64,000 bases of DNA from Thalassia testudinum (taxonomy: Eukaryota; Streptophyta; Magnoliopsida; Alismatales; Hydrocharitaceae): contig JAZHRO010000014.1 in the NCBI GenBank assembly GCA_037157565.1, forward strand, positions 102,827,501 to 102,891,500, written 5' to 3'. A model generated the notes under the pieces. It saw nothing but the letters and a program-made list of their open reading frames with translations, was not told the DNA's origin and ran no database searches. This document shows, piece by piece, positions 45,323 through 57,566 of this stretch. The position numbers and the translations under genes were made by a program. Each line of letters begins with the position of its first letter. The stretch's first letter is position 1.

Positions 45323-46523
45323 GACGTCATGGGATTCTCCACAAAGGGGGTTGAGAGGCAAGAAAAATGTTTGATTTTCTACTCTAGAGGAGCATCCCAG
45401 GCTTAGGACATGCACTCTCTAGAGCCTAGGAGGTGGTGAGGGAGAGAAAGGAAGAGATGTAGAAGAATGGGAAGAGTAGGGTCCTTTTATAGTGGAGGAG
45501 AGAAGACAATTCCTGCATGTGACATTTAGTGACCTCTAAAGATGTTGCTGAAGATCCACCGTAAATGTCGCTGAAGCTCACGCACACCACCTCTGGTGTC
45601 CCGCGTGCACAATTACTGAGGTGTGGTTGGAGGAGAGCCATCGGATCAAGATCGTGCGGTTAAGGATGCACGGAGATCGCACCTCTTGATCGTGTGTGGG
45701 CTCATGCATCCAACCACGCGTTCATCTGATCGTGCCACAGAAAGGAACGTTCGCCGCTTTATCACTCATTGAGGAGGTGAACGACACTATCACGGGCTCA
45801 TCAGGGCTGCACGATCAAGATTGTACGGTTCTATTTCAATTGGGCATGCTGGAGTCACATGCGGTAATTCGAACCTGCATCCTTCGGTGCGCAGAGAGTC
45901 TCTAATCGCTACGCTACGAGGAGTTTTGTGTTGAGTTTATGAATTCTTGCAACGAGGTGGAGGCGGTTTCTCGTCCACTGGATCTTGATCCAACGGTCGA
46001 GATTTCTTCCCGAAGATGCTCCTTAGGGATGAGCGGTGGCTGTGGCTAGTCTTGGGTGGCTGTAATGGCACCATGTGGCACCATCATGGCCGTCAGTTTT
46101 CTTTGCTTTGTAGGTGACACCACAGGCATTGGATTGGGTTGTTAGGTTGAGATCGTCGATCTAGAACCATTCGTGTGGTTGAATTTGTCGTTTGAAGCTC
46201 CGAATTACATCACCTAGCTCCTTGGCTGTTGATCTTCCTCAGACTGCATAAGGTGCTTCGAAACTCTAATTAAGACGATTTCGGAGGCGTTGGACTCAGA
46301 TTGTTGTCTTGATCAAATCTGTATGATCAGATCGTCAATCTGAGGCCCTGAAATATATCTCCTCCCCTAGCCATAAAAGGACACGAATTAACCTAAACTT
46401 TATATAAACTATTCTAAATGCAAAATGTTGCATGCTATGCAATATTTATACTATGGAATGCATATCTAAGCCTAGAAACATGCATAAATAGGCATTTTAA
46501 CCTAAATAAATGTGTCTACATCA
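45323..46523 (-). repeat. A' LTR, 5' segment (U3 side)
   Basis: On the minus strand it starts at 46523 with TGATGTAGACACATT. Contains a CACTGGATCTTGATCC palindrome (about 45976-46000), a tRNA-like segment (45840-45935), a partly lost TTTAGTGAC motif (near 45525) and TATAAAAGG (near 45484). Confidence 0.85.
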
Positions 46524-46528
46524 CCTAT

Positions 46529-47492
46529 CTCAAACATTGTCCTTAATATATGTACAAAGCAGTAAATAATTGAATAAGACAATGGGAGAAAAGAATAATA
46601 CAACCTGTTACCACTGAGCACGGCCAATCTCATTTACTGTGTATAACTATGCTAACATAAGATGAGATCAAGGAAAATATTTAGTAAAATTAACGTTGGG
46701 TTGCCTCCTAACAAGCATTGAATTTAACATCAACAACTAAACATTGTGATGTCGAGATCAGGTTTCATGGACCTTGGCGTAAGCCCTAAGAATGAGCATA
46801 ATAAAACAAGCTTACTAAAGAGGTAGCTAAGAATATTGACAAACTATTGATGAAGAGTTATTCCAAATGCTCGCCAATAAATATTGACATAGGGCATTTC
46901 ATAGACTACCTTGAGAGGTTTGAAAAGTGTATGACTATGAGAAACATCCTCTCTAAAATCATAAATTTTAGGATAATAAGGATCCTTGAAAATGATTGGT
47001 CTTTTCTAAAGTTTGTATGGTATGAGCTCTAACTCCTGAATGTTACAATCATTAACCCACTCACACCATTCAATCGTACTATTAGTTGGTTGAATGCTCC
47101 CTCCAGGAAGAGCAAACCTTAAGAATTGGTTTAGCCAACCATCTTCTATAGAATCAGTCTTTAATTTGCCATTGGGTCAAAATCAATTCCAAATATGGCC
47201 TAGTTTGTTCAGAATTAATTCCCAACAAATTTTCCAACTCTTCAATATCATCCCTAGTAGATTTCGCAAATGCCTCATATTCTAATTGCCTATCAATGGT
47301 GATTAATTCAAACCTAAAATATTCAAAGGCAATCAAATGTTCATCCACTTGACCTCTTTGATCGTCATCAGTTAAGTCAAGTGAGCCACAATTTGATTTC
47401 TTGATTTCTAACTTACACGATTCATAGTTCAACTCCCAATGAAACTCATGTTTAATGGTAGGCAATCCTTCAATATCTGACACTGAAAAAAG
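46529..47492 (-). mobile_element. Element E, right part
   Basis: Joins the left part of E across the A' insertion: the minus strand reads ...AAGGACAATGTTTGAGATAG into GGCATAGGGGGATGC at 20994. The shared post-ORF signature (GCTTGTTAGGAGGCAACCC) is at 46693-46735. It is cut on the right by element F, and the rest lies outside the window. Confidence 0.6.
47006..47483 (-). pseudogene. C-terminal part of the E internal ORF
   Basis: On the minus strand an open segment begins MSDIEGLPTIKHEFHWELNY, is rich in acidic residues (SLDLTDDDQRGQVDEHL, RDDIEELENLLG), breaks frame near 47154 and continues DSIEDGWLNQFLRFALPGGS to a stop at 47006. It sits just before the post-ORF signature, where A and N carry their acidic ORFs and C has integrase. 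No integrase motif is visible. Unrecognised; probably another accessory or non-autonomous-type ORF. Confidence 0.45.
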
Positions 47493-49057
47493 TGATATGA
47501 TAATTCATCCGTTGTAGCATGCAAATACGATGTCAATTTTAATAAGAAAATTGAATGGTGAATTCAAGTGTCGAACACAAGGCGTGAAATCAGATCAATT
47601 AATCGCTTAGTTGCCACATGATATTTAGTTTGCTTGAAAAAAGAGTTAGAGAGAGAGAGTGAGAGTTAGAAATCTGGAGTAGAATGGAGATCACTAACTA
47701 CGCATGAAACAAAGACATGATGAAGCAAGATAACAATTATGATAATGAAAGCTAATATATTGCATAAGCGAAACCATTTTACAACTACAATTCTAGATGA
47801 AAGCTTAAAGAGAGATAAACAATAAACTAAAGAGATTAGCAACTAAATGCGACAAATGGAACGACTAGGCAGCCACGATGGTGGATGGGCCTCTGTAGGT
47901 GGTTCAACAACTCTAGGAACACAATTTAGAGCTCTATGGACGTGGATATAAGCTTGGTAGCATCTAGGAAGAGATGGGATAAAATGGAGGTCCATATGGC
48001 TATTTATAGGGCTCATGCCAAATCATTTGGCCCAAGAATCATGCTCCCAAGCGCTCGTCCCAGGTAATCCACACACAACTGCATGCCCTCTCACACACAG
48101 ACACGCACACAACGTGCGCATGCGCTCGCAGGAGCTGGCCTACCCCCACAATCCGTGTGTGTCCTCCGTCAGTCATTCGATGATTGATGAAGGGCCCAGA
48201 TTGCACACTACTGCACGCTTCAGATCGTGCCTCTCTAGTGCATATTATCATGCATCAGAGGGAGTGTCGGATCGCCTGTGGGTGAATCACTCTCTCTAGG
48301 AGCACCACGTAGCTACCTCCGTCATCGTCTGATCCTGATCGAGCAGTCCAATTTCACTGCTCTTTGCGTGCCATGCAATTGAGCCTTCGCAAGGGCTCGA
48401 ACTCACACCCACCATGCATGGGTTGAGGCGTTGACCAACGTGCTACTCCTACTACTTTGTTAAGTTCTTGCATTTCCCTTTGTGCACTCACAACCGTCTG
48501 ATGGCGATCGTAGGGTTGAGATCACAAGCGATGTGGCCACTCGGTGGCATTTGGATTTGCATCCAACGACCTCGATCTCGCCAGGAGCTCCCCATTCGGT
48601 TCTCTAAGGTGCAGGCGAGGGTCGTCCACAACCGTTGGATCATGATCCAATGGCTGGGATCACACATGCTCATGATGAAGAGAAGCTGCGGGGGCTGCTG
48701 GAGGAGCTGATGCATGACACATGGTCAGTTTTGGGCCATTGATCATCAGATCAATGGTCAAAACTTCTTTGGCTCACTATGGGAGCTACGGAGATCGGAT
48801 TGAGGTGATTTTGAGTCTATTGGACTCCATTTATTGATCTGGATCCATCCATATGGTCCGATTGCTCATCTGAGACCTGTTTCAGTATGCACTTGTACAC
48901 ATGGTAATTAAACATTAATTATAAGCAATCCAAATGTAAAAATTACACAATATGCATGTATTGCTCCCAAACCCACTATAACATGATATTAATGCACATG
49001 TGCCCATGAAATTGACTCTAATTGATGTAATTATCACAATCATTTGTAGAGTCATCA
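47493..49057 (-). repeat. 3' LTR of F (about 1565 bp)
   Basis: On the minus strand it starts TGATGACTCTACAAATG at 49057 and ends ...GGATGAATTATCATATCA. Both ends match the C LTR, with an extra 0.85 kb in the middle: a GTTGGATCATGATCCAA palindrome (48630-48654), a tRNA-like segment (48370-48460) and a TATA box CTATAAATAG (48000-48011). The inner end could be 47493 or 47498. Confidence 0.8.
48370..48460 (-). other. tRNA-like (SINE-head-like) segment in the F LTR
   Basis: On the minus strand GTAGCACGTTGGTCAACG resembles a polymerase III A box. About 41 nt later GAGTTCGAGCCC resembles a B box, near tRNA spacing. An anticodon-arm-like CAACC...GGTGG lies between. The acceptor stem is not intact. 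Related segments lie in all family A LTRs and in J. Confidence 0.5.
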
Positions 49058-49095
49058 TACCCCCATGCCCACCCCTTGCTGGTCCCTAGCAAGGT
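49058..49095 (-). promoter_or_regulatory. Terminal stem-loop and PPT of F
   Basis: On the minus strand CCTTGCTAGGGACCAGCAAG, then GGGTGGGCATGGGGGTA, then the LTR. Just beyond, a 46-bp segment (AACCTAAATGATATTTACAA...) is tandemly duplicated at about 49096-49185. Confidence 0.8.
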
Positions 49096-49671
49096 TTACC
49101 TAAATGATATTTACAATTAGAATTACGAATCAATCACTAACCTAAATGATATTTACAATTAGAATTATGAATCAATCACTAAGGCATAAGTTGCTTGTCA
49201 CAGGAGGAAATTTCTACCAAGAACCTAACCCACAGAGACTCAACAACGCCCAGGTGCTTGCCAAAATGCAGACCGCCCAAGTCCTCACCTTATTCTGTAT
49301 AAAAGCAAATTCTCTTCTTTTTTTCTTTTTTTCTTTTGGATTTTGGAGTTGAGAGTTTCAGGGTAACTTTTTATGGCTACCCAACCCACTCAAAACTCAA
49401 AAAGACTCTAACTACTAAGCATCTTGACGTGAAAATTGTGATAAACTCACTCAACGGCAATTAAAACAGACTTCAGGTTTCTATGCCCCTAAGTGACCCG
49501 AAAAAAGAAAATGTTGCCTAAAGGTGTATTTGTCTGACCGGTAACTTTCTATGACATTTATTTTTGTGGGGTCAACACAAGGGTAAGCTCAGTGTATATC
49601 TCCCCAGATTGCTCTACTTCCTCGCTTCTTCCTTAGGTGTTTTGGAATTTTATGCGATTTATGTGCTAGGA

Positions 49672-49911
49672 TCTGAAAAAATGGTCAATGAGGCATTTAA
49701 CCCACAGCAACTTGCCAGCCATGCTCATGCGGTGAAGTGTGGCTTGTTTTTTTTCTTTTCTCTCTCTTTGTTATTTTTTTTATTTTTAAGTAGGTGGCAT
49801 CCCTAGTCTAAGATTTACCTAAGGCATCTGTCAAAGAGAATGGGTTGTGTGGTTGGGCTCTAGACAACCTACCAATGGGGCATCTAACCCACAACAACTT
49901 GCCAACATACC
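49672..49911 (-). repeat. Duplicated stem-loop unit, F
   Basis: Minus-strand counterparts of the TATGGCTGGCAAGTT unit at about 49846-49911 and 49672-49733. Both are diverged. Confidence 0.6.
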
Positions 49912-50059
49912 ACCCTAGAAGGTTCATTAGCTACCCAATTTCCGTTAGAACCGCCAAGGAGTGAGTCAGTGCGAAACATGTACGGATGCTTAGACTATAA
50001 GTCCCCCCAATTTAGAGGGCAGGCTTATAAGTTGTATACTTATCACCCTACTTTATTAA

Positions 50060-51535
50060 CTAAATTGATATGGTGACATGGCTATCAAGGTCTTATAAGC
50101 AATCCTGTATACCCAAAGGGCATCATCCAATCGTGTGGACCAATCCTTCTGGTCAGGTCTCACATTCTTTTGTAGAATATTCTTAATCTATCTATTTGAG
50201 ACCTCTATTTTCCCATTCATTTGCAGGTGATACAGGGTGGCAATGAGGTGAGTGACCCCATATTTCTTAAGTAAAGCACAAAACTAGGCATTGATGATGT
50301 AACTCCCACCATCACTGATCGTGGCCTTAGGTATCTCGAATTGAGAAAAGATGTTCTTCCTAACAAAGTCCATGATGGCTTTATGATCACATTTCCAGGT
50401 AGGCACGACTTCGATCCATTTCAAAACATAGTCCATTAAGACTAATAGATATTCAAAGTCATTGGATGGTGGGAAGGGACCCATGAAATTAATGCCCTAG
50501 ACATCGAATATTTAGATGATAAGAATGGGTTGTAGAGGCATCATATCTTTCTTAGTCATGGTCCCCAGGGTCTAGCATCTGGTGCAGGTTTTAGCAAAAT
50601 TATGTGTGCCCTTGAATAGTAATGGCTAGTAAAAATCAAACTACAAAACTTTTGCAGCCATCTGCTTTCCAGAGAAGTGGCCACTATAGGCTTGGTCATG
50701 ACAGAAGGACAACACATTTTGAACCTCCTCTTCGAGGATACATCTCCAAATGATCTGATCAACACATAGTCTAAATAGCATGGGATCATCCCAAAAATAA
50801 TGTTTGGCCTCAGCCAAGAACTTGTCATGTTATTGTCTAGACCAGCTGTACAGAATCTACCCTACCACTCAGTAATTAGCCAAGTCTACATACTAAGGGA
50901 GACTCTTTCCTTGCATATCCAGAATTTGCTCATCAGGAAATGTATCAATTAAGGGTAGTGAATGTCCAATATTCTTTGGGTGAAGTCTGGATAGGTGGTC
51001 GACTATAACATTCTTAAATCAGGCCTTGTCGCGTATTTCCAGGTCAAATTCCTACAGGAGCAGGATCCATCTTATCAGCCTGGGTTTAGCATCCTTTTTG
51101 GATAACAAATGTCGGATAGCCAAGTGGTCAATGTAAATTATCATGTGGGATCCTACATGGTATGATCTAAACTTTTCCAATTCGAACACTACGATGAGCA
51201 GCTCCTTTTCCGTTATAGTGAGTTCCATTGAGCCTCACTAAGGATTTTCTCACGTAGTAGATCACCATGGGTTTCGTCTCTTGTCTTTGTCCTAAGACTG
51301 CTCCAATAGTAAAGTCTAATGCATCACACATTATTTCAAAGTCTTGGGACCAGTCTGGGGGTTGTAAAATAGGTGTAGTCGAGACTGTAACCCTTAGAGT
51401 GGTGTAGGCTTTGATGCAATCAAGTGTCATTTCAAAGTGCACATCGTTGGATAGAAGGTCAGTTAGGGGCTTGGATTTCTTGGAGAAGTCTTTTATGAAC
51501 ATTCTATAGAAGACAACGTGTCCCAGGGAAGATCT
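50060..51535 (-). pseudogene. F pol: RNase H and integrase, truncated
   Basis: On the minus strand from 51535: FIKDFSKKSKPLTDLL, EIMCDALDFTIGAVLG, an RNase H part with many breaks, the integrase zinc region (CHDQAYSGHFSGKQ), then MGPFPPSNDFEYLLVLMDYV with the first catalytic Asp changed to Asn (GINFMG), ISDGGSY and IEVSNR. The sequence breaks at about 50060-50070, where the integrase homologous to C 40790 joins sequence homologous to C 41630, a loss of about 0.85 kb. Many stops. Confidence 0.85.
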
Positions 51536-51540
51536 GATTG

Positions 51541-53355
51541 TGATGTAGACACATCTATGTCACATAAACTATCTATTTATGTGTGCTCTTAGGCGAATAA
51601 TTGCATTATACATTATAAATATTGCATAACATGCATCATCATGCATTTATGTTAGATTGTATAAATATTAGATTAATTCTCCCTTTTTGTGGTTAGGGAT
51701 TGAAGATCAGGGCCTCGGATTGAAGATCCAACCGTACGGATCTGATCAGGCGACGATCAGAGTCCAACGCCTTCAAGATTGCCCTGATTGAATTTTCGTA
51801 GCATCAGATACAGTCTGAGAAAGATTAGAGGTCAAGGGCTACAGTGGTGCAAATCTATACCTTAAATGAAAAATCTAACTACATGGATGGGTTTGGATTG
51901 ACGATCGCAGCCCAATGACGCAAAAATTGGTCCAATCCGACATCCATGACATCATCTACAAGCAAAAGAAGTTAGACGACCTATATGGTACCACATTGTG
52001 CCATCCTAGTCACCCAAGGCTGCCCGCAGGACTCTCTCTTCAACCGCTCAATCAATCTCAGCCGTCAATCGAAGATTCAACGACTAAGATTCAATTTCAG
52101 CTGTGCTTCAAATGCTTGAGATTAAACGCTCGAGCGATCTCAACCATTGGATCACCATCCAATGGTCGAGAGCACATGAGCATTAAAACCTAAACATGAC
52201 AAAGTTGCGGCGTAGCATGTTGGTCACATGCCCTCTCAAGCAACACGCAACACGAATTCGAGTCACGCGGTGTAACCAAATCCACTGAAGGTGAGCGTAG
52301 GTGAAATCTCTCCATTGGATGGCGACGTGGTGCACAGAGAGGCGTGGATCATGCACGTGCACGATGATGCACGATCAAACGTGTCATCGCACGCGGGTGT
52401 GCTTAACACTAGAGGAAGAAGCAACGCTCGAGGAGATCGAACGACTGAGATTTCTTGGATGTGGGTGCACACCTCAATAGTTAAAGGGTAGCAGGCGCAT
52501 GGCGTGGCTCAATCTAAGCCATTCGTTATTGATCTGATGGCTATCCTTCCATGCGAGCAGCAGTAACGTGCACCTTTAGTGACATTTGCATGTGTCACTC
52601 AAGGTCGCATATTTAATTCTAAGCCCTTAAAAGACCTTTTCGCCCCCAACTTTTGCACCTATAAAAGGGCACCCCTACCACTCATTTTCTTCATCCCTTC
52701 CTCTCTACTCTCACCCCCTCCAAAGCTCTACGAGCTTGTCCCAAACCTAGGATGCTCCATTAGAGTTATAAAAATAATTTTTCCATCTTCTCACCCCCAT
52801 TCGTGGAGCACCCATGGTATTCCTCTCACCGCCATTTAGGAAGCGGATCCCGCTACGACGTCGCCCTGCTCCATCCTCCTTCCTCCATCTTCATTCTCCC
52901 TCGTCTGGCATCTCACCACCTTCGTCCGGGTGCTCCGTCAATGTGACTCATCCTCTAAGCTTCCATCGAGGAGGATAACTTCTCAACTCCTCTTTATCGC
53001 TTTCTAGTGTAGGTTTCCTACTTTCTAGTATAACATGTGATGTAATGAACATAATTCTATGGTTATGAAACATTTGTTTATTCTCTCTCTTTTTTCTTTT
53101 TATTTGTATTATTCTTTCTCTATCTTCTATTATTTATTCTTTAAGTAGAATAGCTATGGTAGATTTAATTCAAATAGTTAATCTGCTTCCGTGACAATAA
53201 TTCCAACGTGGTTTTTGATCAAACGTTCGCCTCCCCATGTTCGACCCGAGACTCACCAGAGTTTCGGTTAAATTATCCGTTTGACGAATTTTTACGCGAC
53301 TACAACGACAGGGTTTTCAAAACTCAAATTCTTAGCCTACAAATTTAGTTCAACA
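51541..53355 (+). repeat. 5' LTR of G (1815 bp)
   Basis: TGATGTAGACACATC to TTAGTTCAACA. Includes a palindrome (52141-52168), a tRNA-like segment (52199-52290), a hairpin (52573-52603), a TATA box (52660-52667) and the U5 motif CCTCCCCATGTTCGACC. Confidence 0.92.
52573..52667 (+). promoter_or_regulatory. Core promoter region of the G 5' LTR
   Basis: CCTTTAGTGACA...TGTCACTCAAGG hairpin, then TATAAAAG 56 bp downstream, the same distance as in A2. The second LTR repeats it (58648-58679, TATA 58735-58742). Confidence 0.7.
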
Positions 53356-53358
53356 TTT

Positions 53359-53376
53359 TGGCGTCGTTGCTAGGGA
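53359..53376 (+). other. Primer-binding site of G
   Basis: TGGCGTCGTTGCTAGGGA, 15 of 18 bases matching the tRNA-Asp complement. Confidence 0.85.
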
Positions 53377-53469
53377 GGCAACGCTCTTTGATTTCCCTCA
53401 TTTCTCGCCTTACTTATCTTTTACCTCACTTGTCTCCATTCTTATTGTGATTGCAGGTACTCTCAAGAG

Positions 53470-53517
53470 GTGGGCAAAAGTGGTAGATTGGAGCAAAGTG
53501 CAGTTGAAGGTTTGTAA
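53470..53517 (+). pseudogene. Leader mini-ORF of G, start codon lost
   Basis: GTG replaces ATG, then GKSGRLEQSAVEG. The donor-like GTAAGT is at 53514 and the acceptor-like TACTGTAG ends at 54504 (991 nt). The conserved leader block is at 54314-54370. Confidence 0.4.
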
Positions 53518-54530
53518 GTACACCCCACCTCCCACCACTAGTTTTCATTCCACCACCTAATAACACAAACCCTAATTAACCTAGGGGCTTGCATAAACCC
53601 TAAGGTTAGTCTTGGTTGTGTGTTTGTCACCTCCACCTGCCTCACACTCCACTTATAAAAAAATTGAAAAGAAATCCTACAGGGGTACACAACATCTTCT
53701 GATTCTTAATACTCAACCGGTTACCCAATCTTTGGAACCAGTACACCCATCAACACATAATTGTGTAGAAATCAAATTAGGCAATCACTTGTGTGCCTAA
53801 TTCAGTGGTGCATCAGGCCAATTGTTTGAGTTGTTTGGGCCACACTACTTCATCTAAAAATAACTCATTAGGTAGCTGCCTCTTAGGGTTCAACTTTTAG
53901 GAATTAACCAGGCACTCCACATTCTTTTGATTTTAAAGGAAAACATCTTCACCTGTCCATTCAAAACTTGGTTTACCAATTGAACTTGATTGAATATACC
54001 TAAAGTTGAACCTTGAAAGCTATTAAGCAAGATTTAAACCCTAAAATTCACTGCATCCAAAAATAATCTTGCTTGAAAACCATTGGTTGTGCATGCACAC
54101 ACATCGAAACTGATCTTTAAGGGCACAACCCAGATAAAGGGCCCATCACATTCTAGAGCACATTCAAACCTAAGCCTAATCTAAAATCAAGTAGATGTTA
54201 TCCTTAAGGATTGGACTCATTCTTCGGGGCCCAAATCGAGCTTATTTTTTATTAATCTGCTTCTATTGTTCAATCTGAGGTCTAGCTAGGGGAGTAGAGT
54301 CAAACGACCATAGTTGGGGGGTATCAAAGGAACCTGAGGCGAAAGCCAAGGGAAGAACCTTCTCCCCAGCCCCTCCCTCTAACTGGTTGGATTGACCGAA
54401 AAGAAGTAGATCAATTTGTTCTTTTCATCTCAAGAAGAGTTCTGGGATTCTGTAGATCTTTAAGCTATCCCACTTAAGGACAATTTTAATTATTTGTACT
54501 GTAGGACACCTTTCCTCCTCCCACTTTACC

Positions 54531-56219
54531 ATGGATCCTTCCATATCCTACTTGCATTTCCCCTCTTATCCTCCTACCACTACTTATTCCCAAGATGATA
54601 TTATCCCAACCAAACTTATTCTCACCCATGTACTAGTTGGAATAATCCTGGTTGGGGATACAGTTCCAGACCTCTGTGTTCAGGGTCTAACCCTGAACAC
54701 CATGATTGTGATTTCTATCCTTTTCCGAGCTATAATGATTATAGATCTCCACCCATTGATGACCAATTTAACCCGATCATAATCAAGAAGGATATCCTGA
54801 TTACAACTCTTACCCTCCCCTAGATTACACTGCATATGGGTCACCACCCCTTTATAAACAATCCGAAAGGACCTATTATCAGGGAGCATATCAAGAACCT
54901 CAATTTTTTGACTCCCCTGGACTGAACCCAAACCCACCCAACCCTGAACCAAACCATTTGGTTCAGGTGAACCGGGTCCAAGATAGGGTGTTGGCTAACT
55001 TAATGAATACCATACAATATTTAGAAGCTCAACCAACACCTTGCACTGAAGAATTGGAGCCTTTGATTCAAATAATTGATGATCTTAACAAATATTTGTT
55101 TGATTGGCTCCAAGATGTTAAGGATAAGGACCTGGGTGAGTTTTTACTTGGGAAGTTATCGAAATTGAGGATGAGATTTGTAGTTGCTCTAGTCCAATCT
55201 TGGGATGATTCTTAGGATGAATCCCCTTCAAGAGAGCCATTGTCAGAACCCACTCAGGCACCTATAGGGGGGACACATTTTACGAGAACAAGGTTGACCA
55301 GGTTGGTCTAGAGCAATCAGTTGAGAATGAATTAATTTCTTCACCCAAGATCCCTGAACCAGGGTACGAGGAAAAGTATGCCTCCATGGACTAGGCAATA
55401 ATATATGATTTTGAGACATATATAAATGTAGATCAAGAATTCTTTGATTCTAAAGGTGAAGAATCGTTATGTGAAGTCTCACCTGAGTTTGAGGGACATG
55501 ATTTCAGTGAGACGACTGGGCCTAAGGAATTCAATGAATCTTTTGATGGCCCTATAATTGAGGAATTTAATCCTGTTGGGGCTAGCATGATGGATTCAGA
55601 TCCTGATTTCATGAAGGATTCAATTCATAGCCCCATTCCTCAATCACACCCCATTGAGCATAATGATGATTTGATTTTTGAGATCACTAGACCCAAGTCA
55701 ATTCTGATTTACCCATAAATTTTGGGCTTGGATATTTTATACGGGGATGATGACATTTGTGAGGTCCCAGTAATCCTAATTATGTAGGATAGGAATTTGG
55801 AAATGAAGATATGGGAATCCAATTCTAGGGGAAACATAAGTCTAACTCTAAGGATTCCTATTTGCCTGAAACCACCAACCTTCTACTATCACCCTTATGA
55901 CATTTTCAACTCTGAGGATGTCCAGCCCAAGCAAACATTCATTGATTATCTTTCTGAACTTGATTTTCCCATTGTCTGACTTTTTGGAATTGGGATGCAT
56001 CCTTACAAATCATAGGCCCGGCCCCTCTTGCATATTGATTTCAGGTTTTGGGTAATTTTTATCCAGAACCATAGATACACTCAACTCTTGGGCATGGGTC
56101 TACATCACAACCTCGCCCACATCTTTGGACATCTTCTCCTAGCAGGTCCAAAAATAGATTTTCTTATCTTGATCTTAACCTACACTTGTGAATTCTTTAT
56201 TTCTTCTTTATTTGTATAG
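54531..56219 (+). pseudogene. Family A acidic ORF, broken copy in G
   Basis: Starts MDPSISYLHFPSYPPTTTYS. Frame shifts follow near 54600 and 54780. LVQVNRVQDRVLANLMN, LNKYLFDWLQDVKDKD and VVALVQSWDDS are retained around 54960-55215. A decayed acidic middle and a C-terminal part (SEDVQPKQTFIDY, HIDFRFWVIFIQN, GMGLHHNLAHIFGHLL) extend to 56219. A Gln codon that is a stop in A1 and A2 (YYQG) is intact here, which confirms an ancestral open frame. Confidence 0.7.
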
Positions 56220-56390
56220 TGTGCCTAGTTGAAGGCACTAAATTCAACACATATACAGTCTATTTTCATCTCGGAGCTAACCTGTAATCACAAAATTTAG
56301 GTGCTTTCTACTCTGCTCTGCTCTTTTTCATGTCTTTTTAATACAACAGGGACATTACATTAGATAGGCATGGGAGGTGGATATCATTAT
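56219..56390 (+). other. Post-ORF signature and central G-tract of G
   Basis: GTGCCTAGTTGAAGGCACTA, then ACAGGGACATTACATTAGAT and GCATGGGAGGTGG. Confidence 0.6.
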
Positions 56391-56770
56391 CTGAATCATC
56401 TTGTTAGCTCCGTAGATTCTTTTTATTTTCTCTTTATTTAAAAAAAAATTAAATTAGGAAAAGAAAACTTAGGCTTTAGAAATTTATCAACCATACGAAA
56501 TAATATGATAGGACTTGAACACTAGATCCTTCAGGTCTTCGAGCTTAATTAGTCTAGGTGTCCACTAAAATGTGGACTTGTTTCTCGAGTCCTTACCATT
56601 CTAAATTCATTTTTAATTGGTTAAATAAGTTGGGGTGATAAGTACACAACTTATCAACCTGCCCTCTAATTTGAGGGGATTTTAAGTCTAAGCATCTACA
56701 CACTATTTGCATTGACTTGCTTTTCAGAAATTTAACAAAAATTGGGTAGCTAATGAACCTTCTATTGTGG

Positions 56771-57020
56771 TATGATTGACAAGTTGTCGATGGTAACAGC
56801 TCATCGGTCGGTTGTCTAGAGCCCAGTTACACGACCATTCTCTTTTTACCTCCTTTAGGTAAATCTTAGATCAAGGAAGCCACCTACTTAAAAAAAAAAT
56901 AAAGAAAAAAGAGAAAAACATCCAAAAAGAAAAGAAAAAAAAGCCACACTTCACCACACGATATGACTGGCAAGTTGTTAGTGGTAACAGCTCATCAACC
57001 GGTTATCCAGAACCCAGCTC
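56771..57020 (+). repeat. Duplicated stem-loop unit, G
   Basis: Copies at 56771-56825 and 56962-57020, ATGAYTGGCAAGTTGT type, purine-rich spacer. Confidence 0.65.
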
Positions 57021-57530
57021 ACAAAAATGCACATTTAGTTCCAAACACTTAGAAAGAAGCGGAAAGGTAGAATAAGCTAGGGAGATATATACTGGGTTCG
57101 CCCTTGTGTTGATCCCATAAAAATAAAAAGTAGGGAGAAAGCTGCCGGTCAGATAGATACACCTTTAAGCAGAACTTCTTTTCAAGGTCACCTTGAGGCG
57201 TAGAAACCTAAAGTCCATTCTGATTGCCGATCACAATCACAAAAAGATGCTTAGAACTTAGAGTTCTCTTCGAGTCATGGGTGGGTTGGGTAGCCATAGA
57301 AAGCTATCCCAAAACTCTAAACTCAAAAATCTAGAAAAATTAGAAAAGAAGAAAAAGAAAAAGATTCTTTTTATTTTGAATAAGGTGAGGGCTTGGGAGG
57401 TTTGCATTTGGCAGACACCTGAGTACTATTGAGTCTAGGTAGTTCAGGTCTTAGTAGAAATTTTCTAGTGTTGAAAAATAACTTCTACCCAAGAAATCTA
57501 ATCCTAATTCTTTTATAAATAGCATGTAGT

Positions 57531-57566
57531 TTTGCTAGGGACTAGCAAAAGATAAGCATGGGACTG
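57531..57566 (+). promoter_or_regulatory. Terminal stem-loop and PPT of G
   Basis: TTTTGCTAGGGACTAGCAAAAG (10-bp perfect arms, minus one loop base), then ATAAGCATGGGACTG, then the 3' LTR. Confidence 0.8.

Larger units (their letters stand above)
20995..46523 (-). mobile_element. A': solo LTR (family A type), interrupted twice
   Basis: Perfect TSD cctat lies at 20990-20994 and 46524-46528. On the minus strand the LTR starts TGATGTAGACACATT at 46523 and ends CGCTCATCA at 20995. Its own sequence is 45323-46523, 23249-23318 and 20995-21449, about 1.72 kb, the length of a single family A LTR. No internal region remains, so it is a solo LTR from LTR-LTR recombination. It is interrupted by solo LTR N1 and by element C, each with its own TSD. 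Confidence 0.88.

Noticed and set aside
45840..45935. tRNA gene on the minus strand
   Set aside because: It has a good B box, but no complete acceptor or T stem. It lies in the A' LTR, and related degenerate segments occur in other LTRs, so I list it only as a tRNA-like cassette.
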